Assembly: GCF_014109725.1 (NCBI RefSeq)
Contig: NZ_CP058554.1
Span: 1,364,001 to 1,428,000 of the forward strand
Direction of reading: 5' to 3'
From: Comamonas piscis
GTDB lineage: Bacteria; Pseudomonadota; Gammaproteobacteria; Burkholderiales; Burkholderiaceae_C
DNA: 64,000 bases
Under the pieces are notes generated by a model, which worked only from the letters and a program-made list of their open reading frames with translations, did not search any database and had not been told where the DNA came from. Made by a program: the position numbers and the translations under genes. Below are positions 41,372-50,118 of the stretch, one piece after another. Each line of letters starts with the position of its first letter. The first letter of the stretch is position 1.

Positions 41372-43954
41372 TCAGGCCTGTGCAGCAGCCTGGGCCACGT
41401 GGCGCTGCAGGTGCTCCAGCGCTTCTTCGACCTGGTCGACCAGGACCAGGCAGAGGTCGCCCGGTTGCAGGCGTTCCAGCGCGTGGTCGATGGCGATGAA
41501 CTCGCCGTGGATGTCGGTCACGTAGCTGGTGCGGCTGGCCCCTTGCAGGCCTTGGCGCAGCAGCGCAATGACTTCACCGTCGGCACGGCCGCGTTGGGCG
41601 GCGTCCTGGTAGAGGATCACGTCGTCGAAGGCCTCGCCCAGCATTTCGGTCTGGACGCGGATGTCTTCGTCACGGCGGTCTCCGGCGCCGCTGATGACCA
41701 CGCTGCGCTTGTTGGCGGGCATGGCTTCCACGGCCTGGATCAGCGCGCGGATGGCATCCGGGTTGTGGCCGTAGTCGGCGATGATCGTTGCACCCCGGTA
41801 GTCCATCACGTTGAAGCGGCCAGGCGCATTGTCGCTGTCATTGACAAAGCCGGCCAGGCCACGGCGGATGGTCTGCCAAGGCAGGCCCGAGGCCCAGGCG
41901 GCGCCGATGGAGGCCATGACGTTCTCGACCTGGAAGGTGATCGCGCCATTGCGGGTGATGGGGATCTCGCGCAGCGCGATGGACTCGCGCCAGGATCCTT
42001 CGGCAGCCACAATGCTGTCGCCATCGACATAGACCACACGGCTGCCTTGGGCGCGGTGCGTAGCCATCACGGGGTGGTGGCGGTCGGCGGCAAAAAAGAT
42101 CACCTTGCCGGGGCAGACATGGGCCATCGCGGCGACCAGCGGGTCGGCTGCGTTCAGCACGGCGTAGCCGCTGGGGGCGACGTTCTGCACGATCACGCGC
42201 TTCAAGACGCCCACGTCCTCCTTGGTGGTGATGAAGTTCAGACCCAGGTGGTCGCCTTCGCCGACGTTGGTGACCACGGCGACCTGGCAGCGGTCAAAAC
42301 CGAGGCCTTCGCGCAGAATGCCGCCGCGTGCGCATTCGAGCACGGCTGCATCGGTTTCGGGGTGGGCCAGGGCATTGCGCGCGCTGCGCGGGCCCGAGCA
42401 GTCGCCGCTGTCGATCTGGCGGCCGTTGACGTAGACGCCATCGGTATTGGTCATCGCCGTGCGCCAGCCGTGCGAGGTGAACAAATGGGCGATGACGCGG
42501 GTGGTCGTGGTCTTGCCGTTGGTGCCGGTCACGGCCACCAGCGGGATGCGGCCGTCGTTGCCGGCAGTGAACATCTCGTCGACCATGGGCACGCCCACAT
42601 GGCGGGGCTTGCCGAACGAGGGCGCCAGGTGCATGCGCAGGCCGGGGGCGGCGTTGACTTCGACAATGCCGCCGCTTTGCTCTTCCAGCGGTTTGAGCAT
42701 GGTCTCGCAAACCACGTCTACGCCGCAGATGTGCAGGCCAATGGTCTGGGCCGCTTCAATCGCACGGGCGGCAATTTCGGGATGCACGTCATCGGTCACA
42801 TCGGTGGCGCTGCCGCCGGTGGACAGGTTGGCATTGTTGCGCAGCACCACGCGCTGGCCTTGGCCGGGCACGCTGTCGGGGGTCATGCCTTCGCTGGCGA
42901 TGCGGGAGATGGCGATGTCGTCCAGGCGGATCTTGGTGAGCGCGGTACCGTGGCCGGTGCCGCGACGCGGGTCCTGGTTGACCAGGTTCACCAGCTCGCG
43001 GATGGTGTGCTGGCCATCGCCCAGCACCTGGGGCGGCTCGCGGCGGGCCGCTGCCACCAGCTGGCCGCCGACGACCAGCAGGCGGAAGTCGTGGCCGGGC
43101 AGAAAGCGCTCGACCATGATCTCGTCGCCAAATTCGCTTGCGGTTTTGTACGCAGCGTCCAGGCCTTCGCGGGTGGTGATGTTGACCACCACGCCCTTGC
43201 CCTGGTTGCCATCCTGGGGCTTGACCACCACGGGCAGGCCCACTTCCAACGCCACTTCCCAGGCCTCGTCCACATCGGCCACCGGGCGGCCCATGGGCAC
43301 GGGCACGCCAGCGGCATGCAGCAGGCGCTTGGTCAGGTCCTTGTCCTGCGCAATGGATTCCGCCACGGCGCTGGTGGAGTCAATTTCTGCCGCCTGGAAG
43401 CGGCGGGCCTTGGAGCCCCAGCCCAGCTGCACCAGCGAGCCCGTCGTCAGGCGGCGGAAGGGGATGCCCCGGGCCACAGCGGCGTCCACGATGGCGCCGG
43501 TTGAGGGGCCAATGCGCTCGTCTTCATCCAGCTCGCGCAGCGCGGCAATGGCGGCGTCGGCATCAAAAGGGCTGTCGCTCAAGGTGGCCTGGATCAGCGC
43601 CTCGGCCTTTTCCATCGCCAGCTTGCCCACTGCCTCTTCGGTGTACTCGACAACGACCTGGTAGGTGCCAGGCTCGGTCGTCACATGGGTGCGGCTGAAG
43701 GTGACCGGGCAGCCGGCTTGCGCTTGCAGCGAGAGCGCGGCGACTTCCAGCACATGGGCCAGCGACAGGGCCTGGTCGGCGCCATGGGGCTGCAGCGGGG
43801 CGATGTTGGGGAAGCGCGCACGCAGTTTTTCTTCAAAACCGGGGATGGTGCTGTAGCGTTGTTCGCTGTCTTCACAGCGCACGATGGTCTCGATGGCGGT
43901 GCTGCGGGTCCAGAGGTTGGGGCCACGCAAGGCACGGGTGCGGGAGAGCTGCAT
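41372..43954 (-). CDS. cphA: Cyanophycin synthetase CphA
   Basis: An 860-aa synthetase. It has the N-terminal cyanophycin domain (to about residue 160), an ATP-grasp domain that adds Asp to the backbone (DLTKRLLHAAGVPVPMGRPV, VVKPQDGNQGKGVVVNITT, CGVDVVCETMLKPLEEQSGGIVEVNAAPGL) and a Mur-ligase-like domain with intact P-loop VTGTNGKTTTTR (about 475-487) that adds Arg to the side chain. The start at 43954 gives the family N-terminus RTRALRGPNLWTRSTAIE. It builds multi-L-arginyl-poly-L-aspartate granules, a nitrogen store. It follows the second synthetase by 79 bases in the same direction. Confidence 0.96.
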   Translation of the reverse strand: MQLSRTRALRGPNLWTRSTAIETIVRCEDSEQRYSTIPGFEEKLRARFPNIAPLQPHGADQALSLAHVLEVAALSLQAQAGCPVTFSRTHVTTEPGTYQVVVEYTEEAVGKLAMEKAEALIQATLSDSPFDADAAIAALRELDEDERIGPSTGAIVDAAVARGIPFRRLTTGSLVQLGWGSKARRFQAAEIDSTSAVAESIAQDKDLTKRLLHAAGVPVPMGRPVADVDEAWEVALEVGLPVVVKPQDGNQGKGVVVNITTREGLDAAYKTASEFGDEIMVERFLPGHDFRLLVVGGQLVAAARREPPQVLGDGQHTIRELVNLVNQDPRRGTGHGTALTKIRLDDIAISRIASEGMTPDSVPGQGQRVVLRNNANLSTGGSATDVTDDVHPEIAARAIEAAQTIGLHICGVDVVCETMLKPLEEQSGGIVEVNAAPGLRMHLAPSFGKPRHVGVPMVDEMFTAGNDGRIPLVAVTGTNGKTTTTRVIAHLFTSHGWRTAMTNTDGVYVNGRQIDSGDCSGPRSARNALAHPETDAAVLECARGGILREGLGFDRCQVAVVTNVGEGDHLGLNFITTKEDVGVLKRVIVQNVAPSGYAVLNAADPLVAAMAHVCPGKVIFFAADRHHPVMATHRAQGSRVVYVDGDSIVAAEGSWRESIALREIPITRNGAITFQVENVMASIGAAWASGLPWQTIRRGLAGFVNDSDNAPGRFNVMDYRGATIIADYGHNPDAIRALIQAVEAMPANKRSVVISGAGDRRDEDIRVQTEMLGEAFDDVILYQDAAQRGRADGEVIALLRQGLQGASRTSYVTDIHGEFIAIDHALERLQPGDLCLVLVDQVEEALEHLQRHVAQAAAQA

Positions 43955-44033
43955 AGTGATTCTTTCAGATGGAGGGCCCGCTGATTCAGCGGGCCGTGCA
44001 TGCTTGTCGTCGTGGAGCGCCGGGTGCGGCGTA

Positions 44034-46214
44034 TCAGGCGTTGTACTCGAAGGTCTTGATACCGGCACCGATGAGATCGGGGGTGATATCCAGCGCCCAG
44101 GCCGTGGCGATGGCGGCAAGCAGGGCCGAGGTGTCGGGCTTTTTGCCGCCCGGCAGGCTCAGCGCATCGAGGGTACCCAGCACGCGCTCTTGCGCGCCGG
44201 TGGCCAGCACCACGTTGTTGCCCTTGATGAGAACGGCGCGGCCGCCTTCGTGCTGGGCTTCGGTGTTGGCGCGGTGGGCGGCCACGGCTTCGTTCTCCGC
44301 CTGGGTCGTGTACAGCACGACTTCGCCATCGCAGAGCTCGGCCAGGTCGGCCACTTCGGGCAGGTCGGCGTTGAGCACGCCGGCGCCTTCGTCCAGCACC
44401 ACATCGATCTGGGTGCGCATCACGCGGCGCATCTGGCCGGCTTCGAGCACATCGTGGTCGGGCAGCGATTCAAAGCCTTGCATGTCGGTGACGACACCGA
44501 CCAGGCAACGGTCATAGGCCAGGCCTTCTTCCAGAATGGAGCGAGACGTGGTCTGGATCACCGCTGCCTGCGCCAGGCGGTTGGTCAGCAGGCGGTGTGC
44601 GCCGGCCCAGTTGGCGGTATTGGTCTTCTGGGTCTGGCGGTTGGACAGGAACATGCCCTCGTCGCTGGCCACACCGGTGAGCTTGCCCGACAGCTGCAGC
44701 AGCCAGCCGACTAGGCGCGCGATGAAGGCGTTGTTCTGCGTGCCAACAATGCCCACCACGGGGATGCGGCCTGCGCCGGCACCGTCTTCGCGGGGGAAGA
44801 GGTGGTCTGCAATGGCCATGCCGACCGGGCGCGGCGCGCCACTGGTGGGCTTGAGGTGCATCAGCAGGCCGGGGCCGGCATTCACTTCCAGAATGGCACC
44901 CTGGCCTTGCATCGGCTGGGAGACGTCCTTCAAGATCATGTCCATGCCAGCGATATCCAGGCCGACGATCTTGGCGGCTAGCACCGCGTAGTAAGCCACG
45001 TCCGGGTGTACGTCATCGAGGCAGTCAATGGCCATGTTGCCATTGCGTTGCAGCAGCACGCTTTGGCCTTGGGCGATCACGCTGTCTGGCGTCACATGCT
45101 GGCGATTGAGTTCGAGCTTCACCGCGCCGGCATCGAGCTTGATCCAGTCGAGTGGGTACTCTTGCTCGGGGCCACGGCGTGGGTCTTCGTTGAGCACGGC
45201 CACCAGCTCGCGCAGGGTGGCCTTGCCATTGCCGTAGACGCTGACGGTCTCGCCCTTGGTGGCAGCGACAACCTTGTCGCCCACCACCAGCAAACGGTGC
45301 TCAACGCCGTCGATGAACTTCTCAACGATGACATCGGAGCCTTCGGGCAGGGCCAGCGCAAATGCGGCCTTGATGTCGGCTTCTTTGGATAGCTCCAAGG
45401 TCACGCCCCGAGCATGGTTGCCGTCGGAGGGCTTGACGGTGACGGGGAAGCCGATCTCTTGCGCAACTTCCCAGGCCTCTTCGGGGCTGGCTACGATCTG
45501 GCCTTCGGGCACTGGCACGCCGCAGGCGGTCAGCAGGCGCTTGGTGAAGTCCTTGTCCTGGGCGATGCCTTCGGCAATCGCGCTGGTCTGGTCGGACTCG
45601 GCCGTCCAGATGCGGCGCTGTGCAGCGCCATAGCCCAGCTGGACCAGGTTCCCGTCATTGAGGCGGATATGGGGAATGCGGCGCTCGCTGGCGGCATCGA
45701 CGATGCAACCGGTCGAGGGGCCGAGGTAGCGGTCATTGATCGCCGTCTTGATTGCGTGGACCGCTGGCTTGATGTCGTAGGGCTCGTCGTTGATGGCGGC
45801 CATCAGCAGCTGGTGGCCATGCTCCAGCGCGACGCGGGCCACGGCCTCTTCGGGGCAGCGGAACACCATGCGGTACACGCCGCGCTTGGAGATCTCGCGC
45901 GTCTGGCCAAACTCGGCCGGCATGCCGGCCAGGTTCAGCAGCTCGATGATCACGTGTTCCATCACATGGCCCATCCAGGTGCCGCCTTCGAGGCGCTGGA
46001 TAAAGCCGCCGCGTTCACCGACGCCGCAGGTATGCTCGATCAGGTCGGGCAGCCAGGTGGTGAGGCGCTCGTTCAGCCCGGGGATCTTGTTCGAGGGATA
46101 GTCTTCCAGCTCTCCGAGGTCCAGCCAGACCTCCAATACGGGGCGGTAGGTCCAGACACTGGGTCCGCGCAGGAACGTGGTGCGCAAGAGTTGGATGGTA
46201 TTGAATTTCGCCAT
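44034..46214 (-). CDS. Second cyanophycin synthetase (CphA'-type) with degenerate Mur-ligase P-loop
   Basis: A 726-aa homologue of CphA, about 130 residues shorter. N-terminal and ATP-grasp domains look complete (DFTKRLLTACGVPVPEGQIV, VTVKPSDGNHARGVTLEL, DMILKDVSQPMQGQGAILEVNAGPGL). In the Mur-like domain the P-loop TGTNGKTTTT of CphA is replaced by VGTQNNAFIA (about residue 488): the Gly-Lys-Thr that binds ATP is gone. The C-terminal ligase lobe is shortened. It therefore probably has a single active site, as in CphA2-type enzymes that repolymerise beta-Asp-Arg, or acts as a partner of CphA. Start ATG 46214; first gene of the cph operon. Confidence 0.9.
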   Translation of the reverse strand: MAKFNTIQLLRTTFLRGPSVWTYRPVLEVWLDLGELEDYPSNKIPGLNERLTTWLPDLIEHTCGVGERGGFIQRLEGGTWMGHVMEHVIIELLNLAGMPAEFGQTREISKRGVYRMVFRCPEEAVARVALEHGHQLLMAAINDEPYDIKPAVHAIKTAINDRYLGPSTGCIVDAASERRIPHIRLNDGNLVQLGYGAAQRRIWTAESDQTSAIAEGIAQDKDFTKRLLTACGVPVPEGQIVASPEEAWEVAQEIGFPVTVKPSDGNHARGVTLELSKEADIKAAFALALPEGSDVIVEKFIDGVEHRLLVVGDKVVAATKGETVSVYGNGKATLRELVAVLNEDPRRGPEQEYPLDWIKLDAGAVKLELNRQHVTPDSVIAQGQSVLLQRNGNMAIDCLDDVHPDVAYYAVLAAKIVGLDIAGMDMILKDVSQPMQGQGAILEVNAGPGLLMHLKPTSGAPRPVGMAIADHLFPREDGAGAGRIPVVGIVGTQNNAFIARLVGWLLQLSGKLTGVASDEGMFLSNRQTQKTNTANWAGAHRLLTNRLAQAAVIQTTSRSILEEGLAYDRCLVGVVTDMQGFESLPDHDVLEAGQMRRVMRTQIDVVLDEGAGVLNADLPEVADLAELCDGEVVLYTTQAENEAVAAHRANTEAQHEGGRAVLIKGNNVVLATGAQERVLGTLDALSLPGGKKPDTSALLAAIATAWALDITPDLIGAGIKTFEYNA

Positions 46215-46438
46215 ATCGATCAACGGATAAACATAAGTAACAATTCCGGGGGGAATCGCCGTAGATGGGAAAGCATTGTGCGCCCAAATGAGGCAGATTA
46301 ACCTCTGTCAGCCTATTGGCTGTGTCAGACGTTAAAGACAGATGAAGATGGATCGGCCTGCGCCGTTATTCACCACAATAATATGCGGTTGTTCACCGGA
46401 CAACAGCCACCGCCGAGTGCGGAGAGAAAAAAGGCCCT

Positions 46439-48793
46439 ATGCAACATCAACATTCCGCGGACGCATCAGCATTCTTTGCGGGTCCGCTCGGAACCCCATT
46501 GCGAGCCAAGCTCAATACTCTTGAAAACGTGCTTGCCGTCACTCCGGTTGACCTGACGGCAGATTTGCGCTTTGGCAGCGGCCAGGTGGTGCTGACCTCC
46601 GAGCGCCTGCTGGCCTTTGATCCTGAGACCCAGCAATGGAGTGAGTGGGTACTATCGACGGATTTGAACCTGCGTTTTTTTGACCATGGTGGCGTGGGCA
46701 GCCTGGAGCTGCATGACACCACGCAGCGCTTGGGACTGTGGCGCCTCACCTTGGCGCACCAGACTGCGGTGCTGGGGCTCATCCAGCAGTTTGAGCGCCA
46801 ACGTGAGCGCTTGCTGCGCAATGAGGCCTACCAGGTCATTGAAGACGAGCGTGCGCTGTGCCCGGTCTGCGGCAGCGTCTTGCCGCCTGACAGCGAAGAC
46901 TGCCCGGTCTGTGCCCGCCAGCAGAATGCGCCCACTTCCAGCTGGGTGCTGCTGCGCCTCTGGCGTTTTGCTGAGCCCTACAAATTGCAACTGTTGTTGG
47001 GTTTTGTCCTGACACTCTGCACCACGGCTGCCCAATTGGTCGCGCCGTACCTGACCATCCCGCTGATGGACAAGATCCTGATCCCGTTCCAGAACGGCGA
47101 GAAGATCGATGCCGGCCTGGTGCGTTTTTACCTGGGCGCGCTGCTGGTCTCGGCACTTATCGCCTGGCTGCTGGGCTGGGCCCGCACCTTTGTGCTGGCC
47201 AAGGTGTCCGAGCGCATTGGCGCCAATCTGCGCACCACCACCTACAACCACCTGCTCAAGCTGTCGCTCGATTTTTACGGCAGCAAGCGCACCGGTGATT
47301 TGATGGCCCGTATTGGTGCCGAGACCGACCGCATCAACCTGTTTCTGTCGCTGAACGCGCTGGATTTTGCGACCGATGTGCTGATGATCGTGATGACCTC
47401 GGCCATCCTGTTCTCGATCAACCCCTGGCTGGCCTTGGTCACCCTGGTGCCGCTGCCGTTTATTGCCTGGATGATCCACACCGTGCGCGACCGGCTGCGC
47501 ACCGGTTTCGAGAAGATCGATCGCGTCTGGTCCGAAGTGACCAATGTGCTGGCCGACACCATCCCCGGCATCCGCGTGGTCAAGGCCTTTGCGCAAGAGC
47601 AGCGCGAGGCTGACCGTTTTGCCGCGGCCAACCAGGTCAACCTGGAAGCCAATGACCGGGTCAACAAGACCTGGTCGCTGTTCACGCCCACGGTCACCCT
47701 GCTGACCGAAATCGGCCTGCTGATTGTCTGGGCCTTTGGTATCTACCTGGTGGCAGGCGGCTCGATCACCGTCGGTGTGCTGACCGCGTTTATCGCCTAC
47801 ATCGGCCGCTTCTACACACGCCTGGATTCGATGAGCCGCATTGTGTCGGTGACGCAAAAGGCCGCTGCCGGCGCCAAGCGCATCTTCGACATCCTGGACC
47901 ATGTGAGCAACGTGCCCGAACCTGCCAACCCGGTGAAACTGGCCAAGGTGCAGGGCGCCATCACGATGGAGAACGTCGGCTTCCGCTACGGCAGCCGCAC
48001 CGTCATCAAGGACCTGAACCTGCAGATCCGCCCCGGCGAGATGATTGGCCTGGTGGGCCACAGCGGCTCGGGCAAGAGCACCTTGGTGAACCTCATCAGC
48101 CGCTTTTACGATGTGACCGATGGCTCGATCCAGCTCGATGGCGTCGATGTGCGCCGCATTGCGGTGTCGGACTACCGCAGCAATATCGGGCTGGTGCTGC
48201 AGGAGCCCTTCCTGTTCTTCGGCACCATTGCCGAGAACATTGCCTACGGCAAGCCCGATGCAACGCGCGAAGAGATCGTTGCCGCCGCCCGCGCAGCCCA
48301 TGCGCATGAGTTCATTCTGCGTCTGCCCCACGGCTATGACTCGCTGGTGGGCGAGCGCGGCCAGGGACTGTCTGGTGGTGAACGCCAGCGCATCTCGATT
48401 GCCCGCGCGCTGCTGATCGATCCGCGCATCCTGATCCTGGACGAGGCGACCTCGGCCGTGGATACCGAGACGGAAAAGGAAATCCAGCGTGCGCTGGACA
48501 ACCTGGTGCAAGGCCGCACCACGATTGCGATTGCCCACCGTTTGTCGACCCTGCGCAAGGCCGACCGCCTGGTGGTAATGGACCGGGGCGAGATTGTCGA
48601 GGTCGGATCGCATGATGCCTTGATGGCCCAAGAGGGCGCCTACTGGCGGCTGTACATGGCGCAGGCCCGCCGCGCCGAGGAAGATGCCGAAGCCGCTGGC
48701 GTCGTCACCGCTCGCGCTGCGGGCGTGACCTATGACACGCAGGCCCTCCCCAAGTCCCATGTCCATGTGGACGGGTCCGAAGAAAACCGCTGA
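46439..48793 (+). CDS. Cyanophycin-locus ABC transporter, fused permease-ATPase with zinc-ribbon N-terminus
   Basis: A 784-aa half-transporter. Residues 1-135 form a beta-rich domain (VLAVTPVDLTADLRFGSGQVVLTSERLLAFD) not usual in exporters, followed by a zinc-ribbon-like Cys141/Cys144 and Cys155/Cys158. Six transmembrane helices follow (from LQLLLGFVLTLCTTAAQL), then an ATPase with Walker A GHSGSGKST (about 540-548), signature LSGGERQR (about 643) and LILDEATSAVDTETEKE. Such proteins occur next to cyanophycin synthetases with a DUF1854 protein. It is divergent from the cph genes. The cargo is unknown; export or uptake linked to cyanophycin turnover is an inference. Confidence 0.9.
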   Translation: MQHQHSADASAFFAGPLGTPLRAKLNTLENVLAVTPVDLTADLRFGSGQVVLTSERLLAFDPETQQWSEWVLSTDLNLRFFDHGGVGSLELHDTTQRLGLWRLTLAHQTAVLGLIQQFERQRERLLRNEAYQVIEDERALCPVCGSVLPPDSEDCPVCARQQNAPTSSWVLLRLWRFAEPYKLQLLLGFVLTLCTTAAQLVAPYLTIPLMDKILIPFQNGEKIDAGLVRFYLGALLVSALIAWLLGWARTFVLAKVSERIGANLRTTTYNHLLKLSLDFYGSKRTGDLMARIGAETDRINLFLSLNALDFATDVLMIVMTSAILFSINPWLALVTLVPLPFIAWMIHTVRDRLRTGFEKIDRVWSEVTNVLADTIPGIRVVKAFAQEQREADRFAAANQVNLEANDRVNKTWSLFTPTVTLLTEIGLLIVWAFGIYLVAGGSITVGVLTAFIAYIGRFYTRLDSMSRIVSVTQKAAAGAKRIFDILDHVSNVPEPANPVKLAKVQGAITMENVGFRYGSRTVIKDLNLQIRPGEMIGLVGHSGSGKSTLVNLISRFYDVTDGSIQLDGVDVRRIAVSDYRSNIGLVLQEPFLFFGTIAENIAYGKPDATREEIVAAARAAHAHEFILRLPHGYDSLVGERGQGLSGGERQRISIARALLIDPRILILDEATSAVDTETEKEIQRALDNLVQGRTTIAIAHRLSTLRKADRLVVMDRGEIVEVGSHDALMAQEGAYWRLYMAQARRAEEDAEAAGVVTARAAGVTYDTQALPKSHVHVDGSEENR

Positions 48794-48816
48794 TCAGCAG
48801 CCCGGAAAGCCCTCTG

Positions 48817-49290
48817 ATGACACCCACTTCCACTCCGCTGGCGCTCAGCCGTAATCCCTTTGGCCGCCTGGTACTGAACCAGGACGGCAAGCCGCACCTG
48901 GTCAACCCGGTGCGCGCCTTTCCGTTGACCGCCCCCTTGCTCGGCATCTCGCTCGTCGGTGAAGACGGCAAGGAAGTGCTGTGGATCGCCGATATGGCCG
49001 CTGTAGACCCCGCCGCCCGCGCGCTGCTGGACGAAGACCTGGCCGCGCGTGAGTTCCAGCCGCTGATCCAGCGCATCGTCAGCGTCTCAACCTTCTCGGT
49101 CCCGAGCATCTGGACCCTGGAGACCGACCGGGGCCCGGTGAACATGACCTTGAAGGCCGAAGAGGACATCCGCAAGCTGCATGGCCGGCAGAACCTGCTG
49201 ATCACCTCGGCCGACGGCGTGCATTACCGGTTGCCCGATACCAACCAGCTGGACAAGGCATCGCGCAAGCTGCTGGAGCGTTTTCTGTAA
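48817..49290 (+). CDS. DUF1854 protein of the cyanophycin locus
   Basis: A 157-aa protein of the DUF1854 family: NPFGRLVLNQDGKPHLVNPVRAFPLTAPLLGISLVGEDGKEVLWI, later IQRIVSVSTFSVPSIWTLETDRGPVNMTLKAEEDIRKL and DGVHYRLPDTNQLDKASRKLLERFL. It starts 23 bases after the ABC transporter stop in the same operon. Its beta-rich pattern resembles the N-terminal extension of that transporter (both have a Trp-containing cluster and end on an Arg-Leu-Leu helix), so the two may interact. Function unknown. Confidence 0.88.
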   Translation: MTPTSTPLALSRNPFGRLVLNQDGKPHLVNPVRAFPLTAPLLGISLVGEDGKEVLWIADMAAVDPAARALLDEDLAAREFQPLIQRIVSVSTFSVPSIWTLETDRGPVNMTLKAEEDIRKLHGRQNLLITSADGVHYRLPDTNQLDKASRKLLERFL

Positions 49291-49317
49291 GCGACTTATC
49301 CACAGTCCACTGCCTAT

Positions 49318-49344
49318 GGCCCGGTTTTCCGGGCCTTTGTTTTT
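49318..49344 (+). terminator. Intrinsic terminator of the transporter-DUF1854 operon
   Basis: Stem GGCCCGG (49318-49324) / CCGGGCC (49329-49335), loop TTTT, followed by TTTGTTTTT. Confidence 0.9.
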
Positions 49345-49418
49345 CCGTGACTGGATATGTTGTGCATCTGTTGTTCCTGTCCCTCATTGGCGAGTCGGCC
49401 CGCCATTTGCAGGCATAA

Positions 49419-49433
49419 TGCAATTCATTTGCA
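49419..49433. promoter_or_regulatory. Candidate metal-regulator operator before the zinc-receptor unit
   Basis: Inverted repeat TGCAA (49419-49423) / TTGCA (49429-49433) with a five-base centre in a short AT-rich patch (CATAATGCAATTCATTTG). It is placed like a Fur- or Zur-controlled promoter; the repeat does not fit a well-known Zur or Fur consensus exactly. Confidence 0.4.
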
Positions 49434-49495
49434 ATAGTGGCGCGCCTGCACCGGTTTCCGGGCGGGCGCCGCTGGTTTGATCGTCTGCCTGGCCC

Positions 49496-49948
49496 GTGTC
49501 CTCCCTGCGCTTTTTCCAACCCCTGTCTGTCTCGGCGCATGCGCCGAGGCCGCTGCGTGGCTGGGCGGTGGCGCTGCTGTGCTGGCTGTGTTTTGCGCAG
49601 CTGTGCATGCCGCTGCTGGGCAAGCTCCATGACATCAGCCACCTCTATGCCCGGGCGCTGCAGGCCGCTGTTGTAGCGACATCGTCGGCCTCGGCTGGCG
49701 AGCGCGATGGCAGCGATAGCGTGGTCAGCCCTGGCCACGGCGTGCATGACCTGTTTGGCAAGCACTCCGAAGCCGATTGCCAGGGCTTCTCGCACATGGC
49801 CTTGGGCGCTGGCTTGCTGTGCCATGCCCTGCAAGCCCCCTTGCTGCGCGGTGTGCAGGAAACGGCACCTACCGTGCTGGCCATCTTGCTGCGGCAAAGC
49901 CCGGCGCTGTTCTTTGCGCGCGGTCCCCCTTCCCACTCCCCCTCCTAG
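49496..49948 (+). CDS. Hypothetical secreted/membrane protein upstream of the zinc receptor
   Basis: A 150-aa protein, GTG start at 49496. Residues about 18-45 form one hydrophobic segment (PLRGWAVALLCWLCFAQLCMPLL), then a linker and a His/Cys-containing part (HGVHDLFGKHSEADCQGFSHMALGAGLLCHAL), giving several possible metal ligands. It is reminiscent of the DUF2946-type small proteins found near metal genes, but I cannot confirm the family. It lies 170 bases before the TonB receptor, in the same direction, and may share its promoter. Confidence 0.55.
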   Translation: MSSLRFFQPLSVSAHAPRPLRGWAVALLCWLCFAQLCMPLLGKLHDISHLYARALQAAVVATSSASAGERDGSDSVVSPGHGVHDLFGKHSEADCQGFSHMALGAGLLCHALQAPLLRGVQETAPTVLAILLRQSPALFFARGPPSHSPS

Positions 49949-50118
49949 TTCTTGGGACACGGCTGGCCCCACCTTTTCAAAGGCGCAGGGCATGACAGGC
50001 CGGTCCATCTTGTTTTTTTCCGTGCAGCTGCCGGGTGCGATGGCGCCTGGCCGGTTCAGCCAGCAGGGCTGGGCTGCGCGTGTACATGCTGGGGATGCAT
50101 GTGCTTTTCGAGGGGTAG

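Noticed and set aside
41399..43504. A long plus-strand frame of 701 codons antisense to cphA
   Set aside because: Shadow frame caused by high-GC third positions; the minus strand reads as a complete, well-conserved CphA with intact catalytic motifs.
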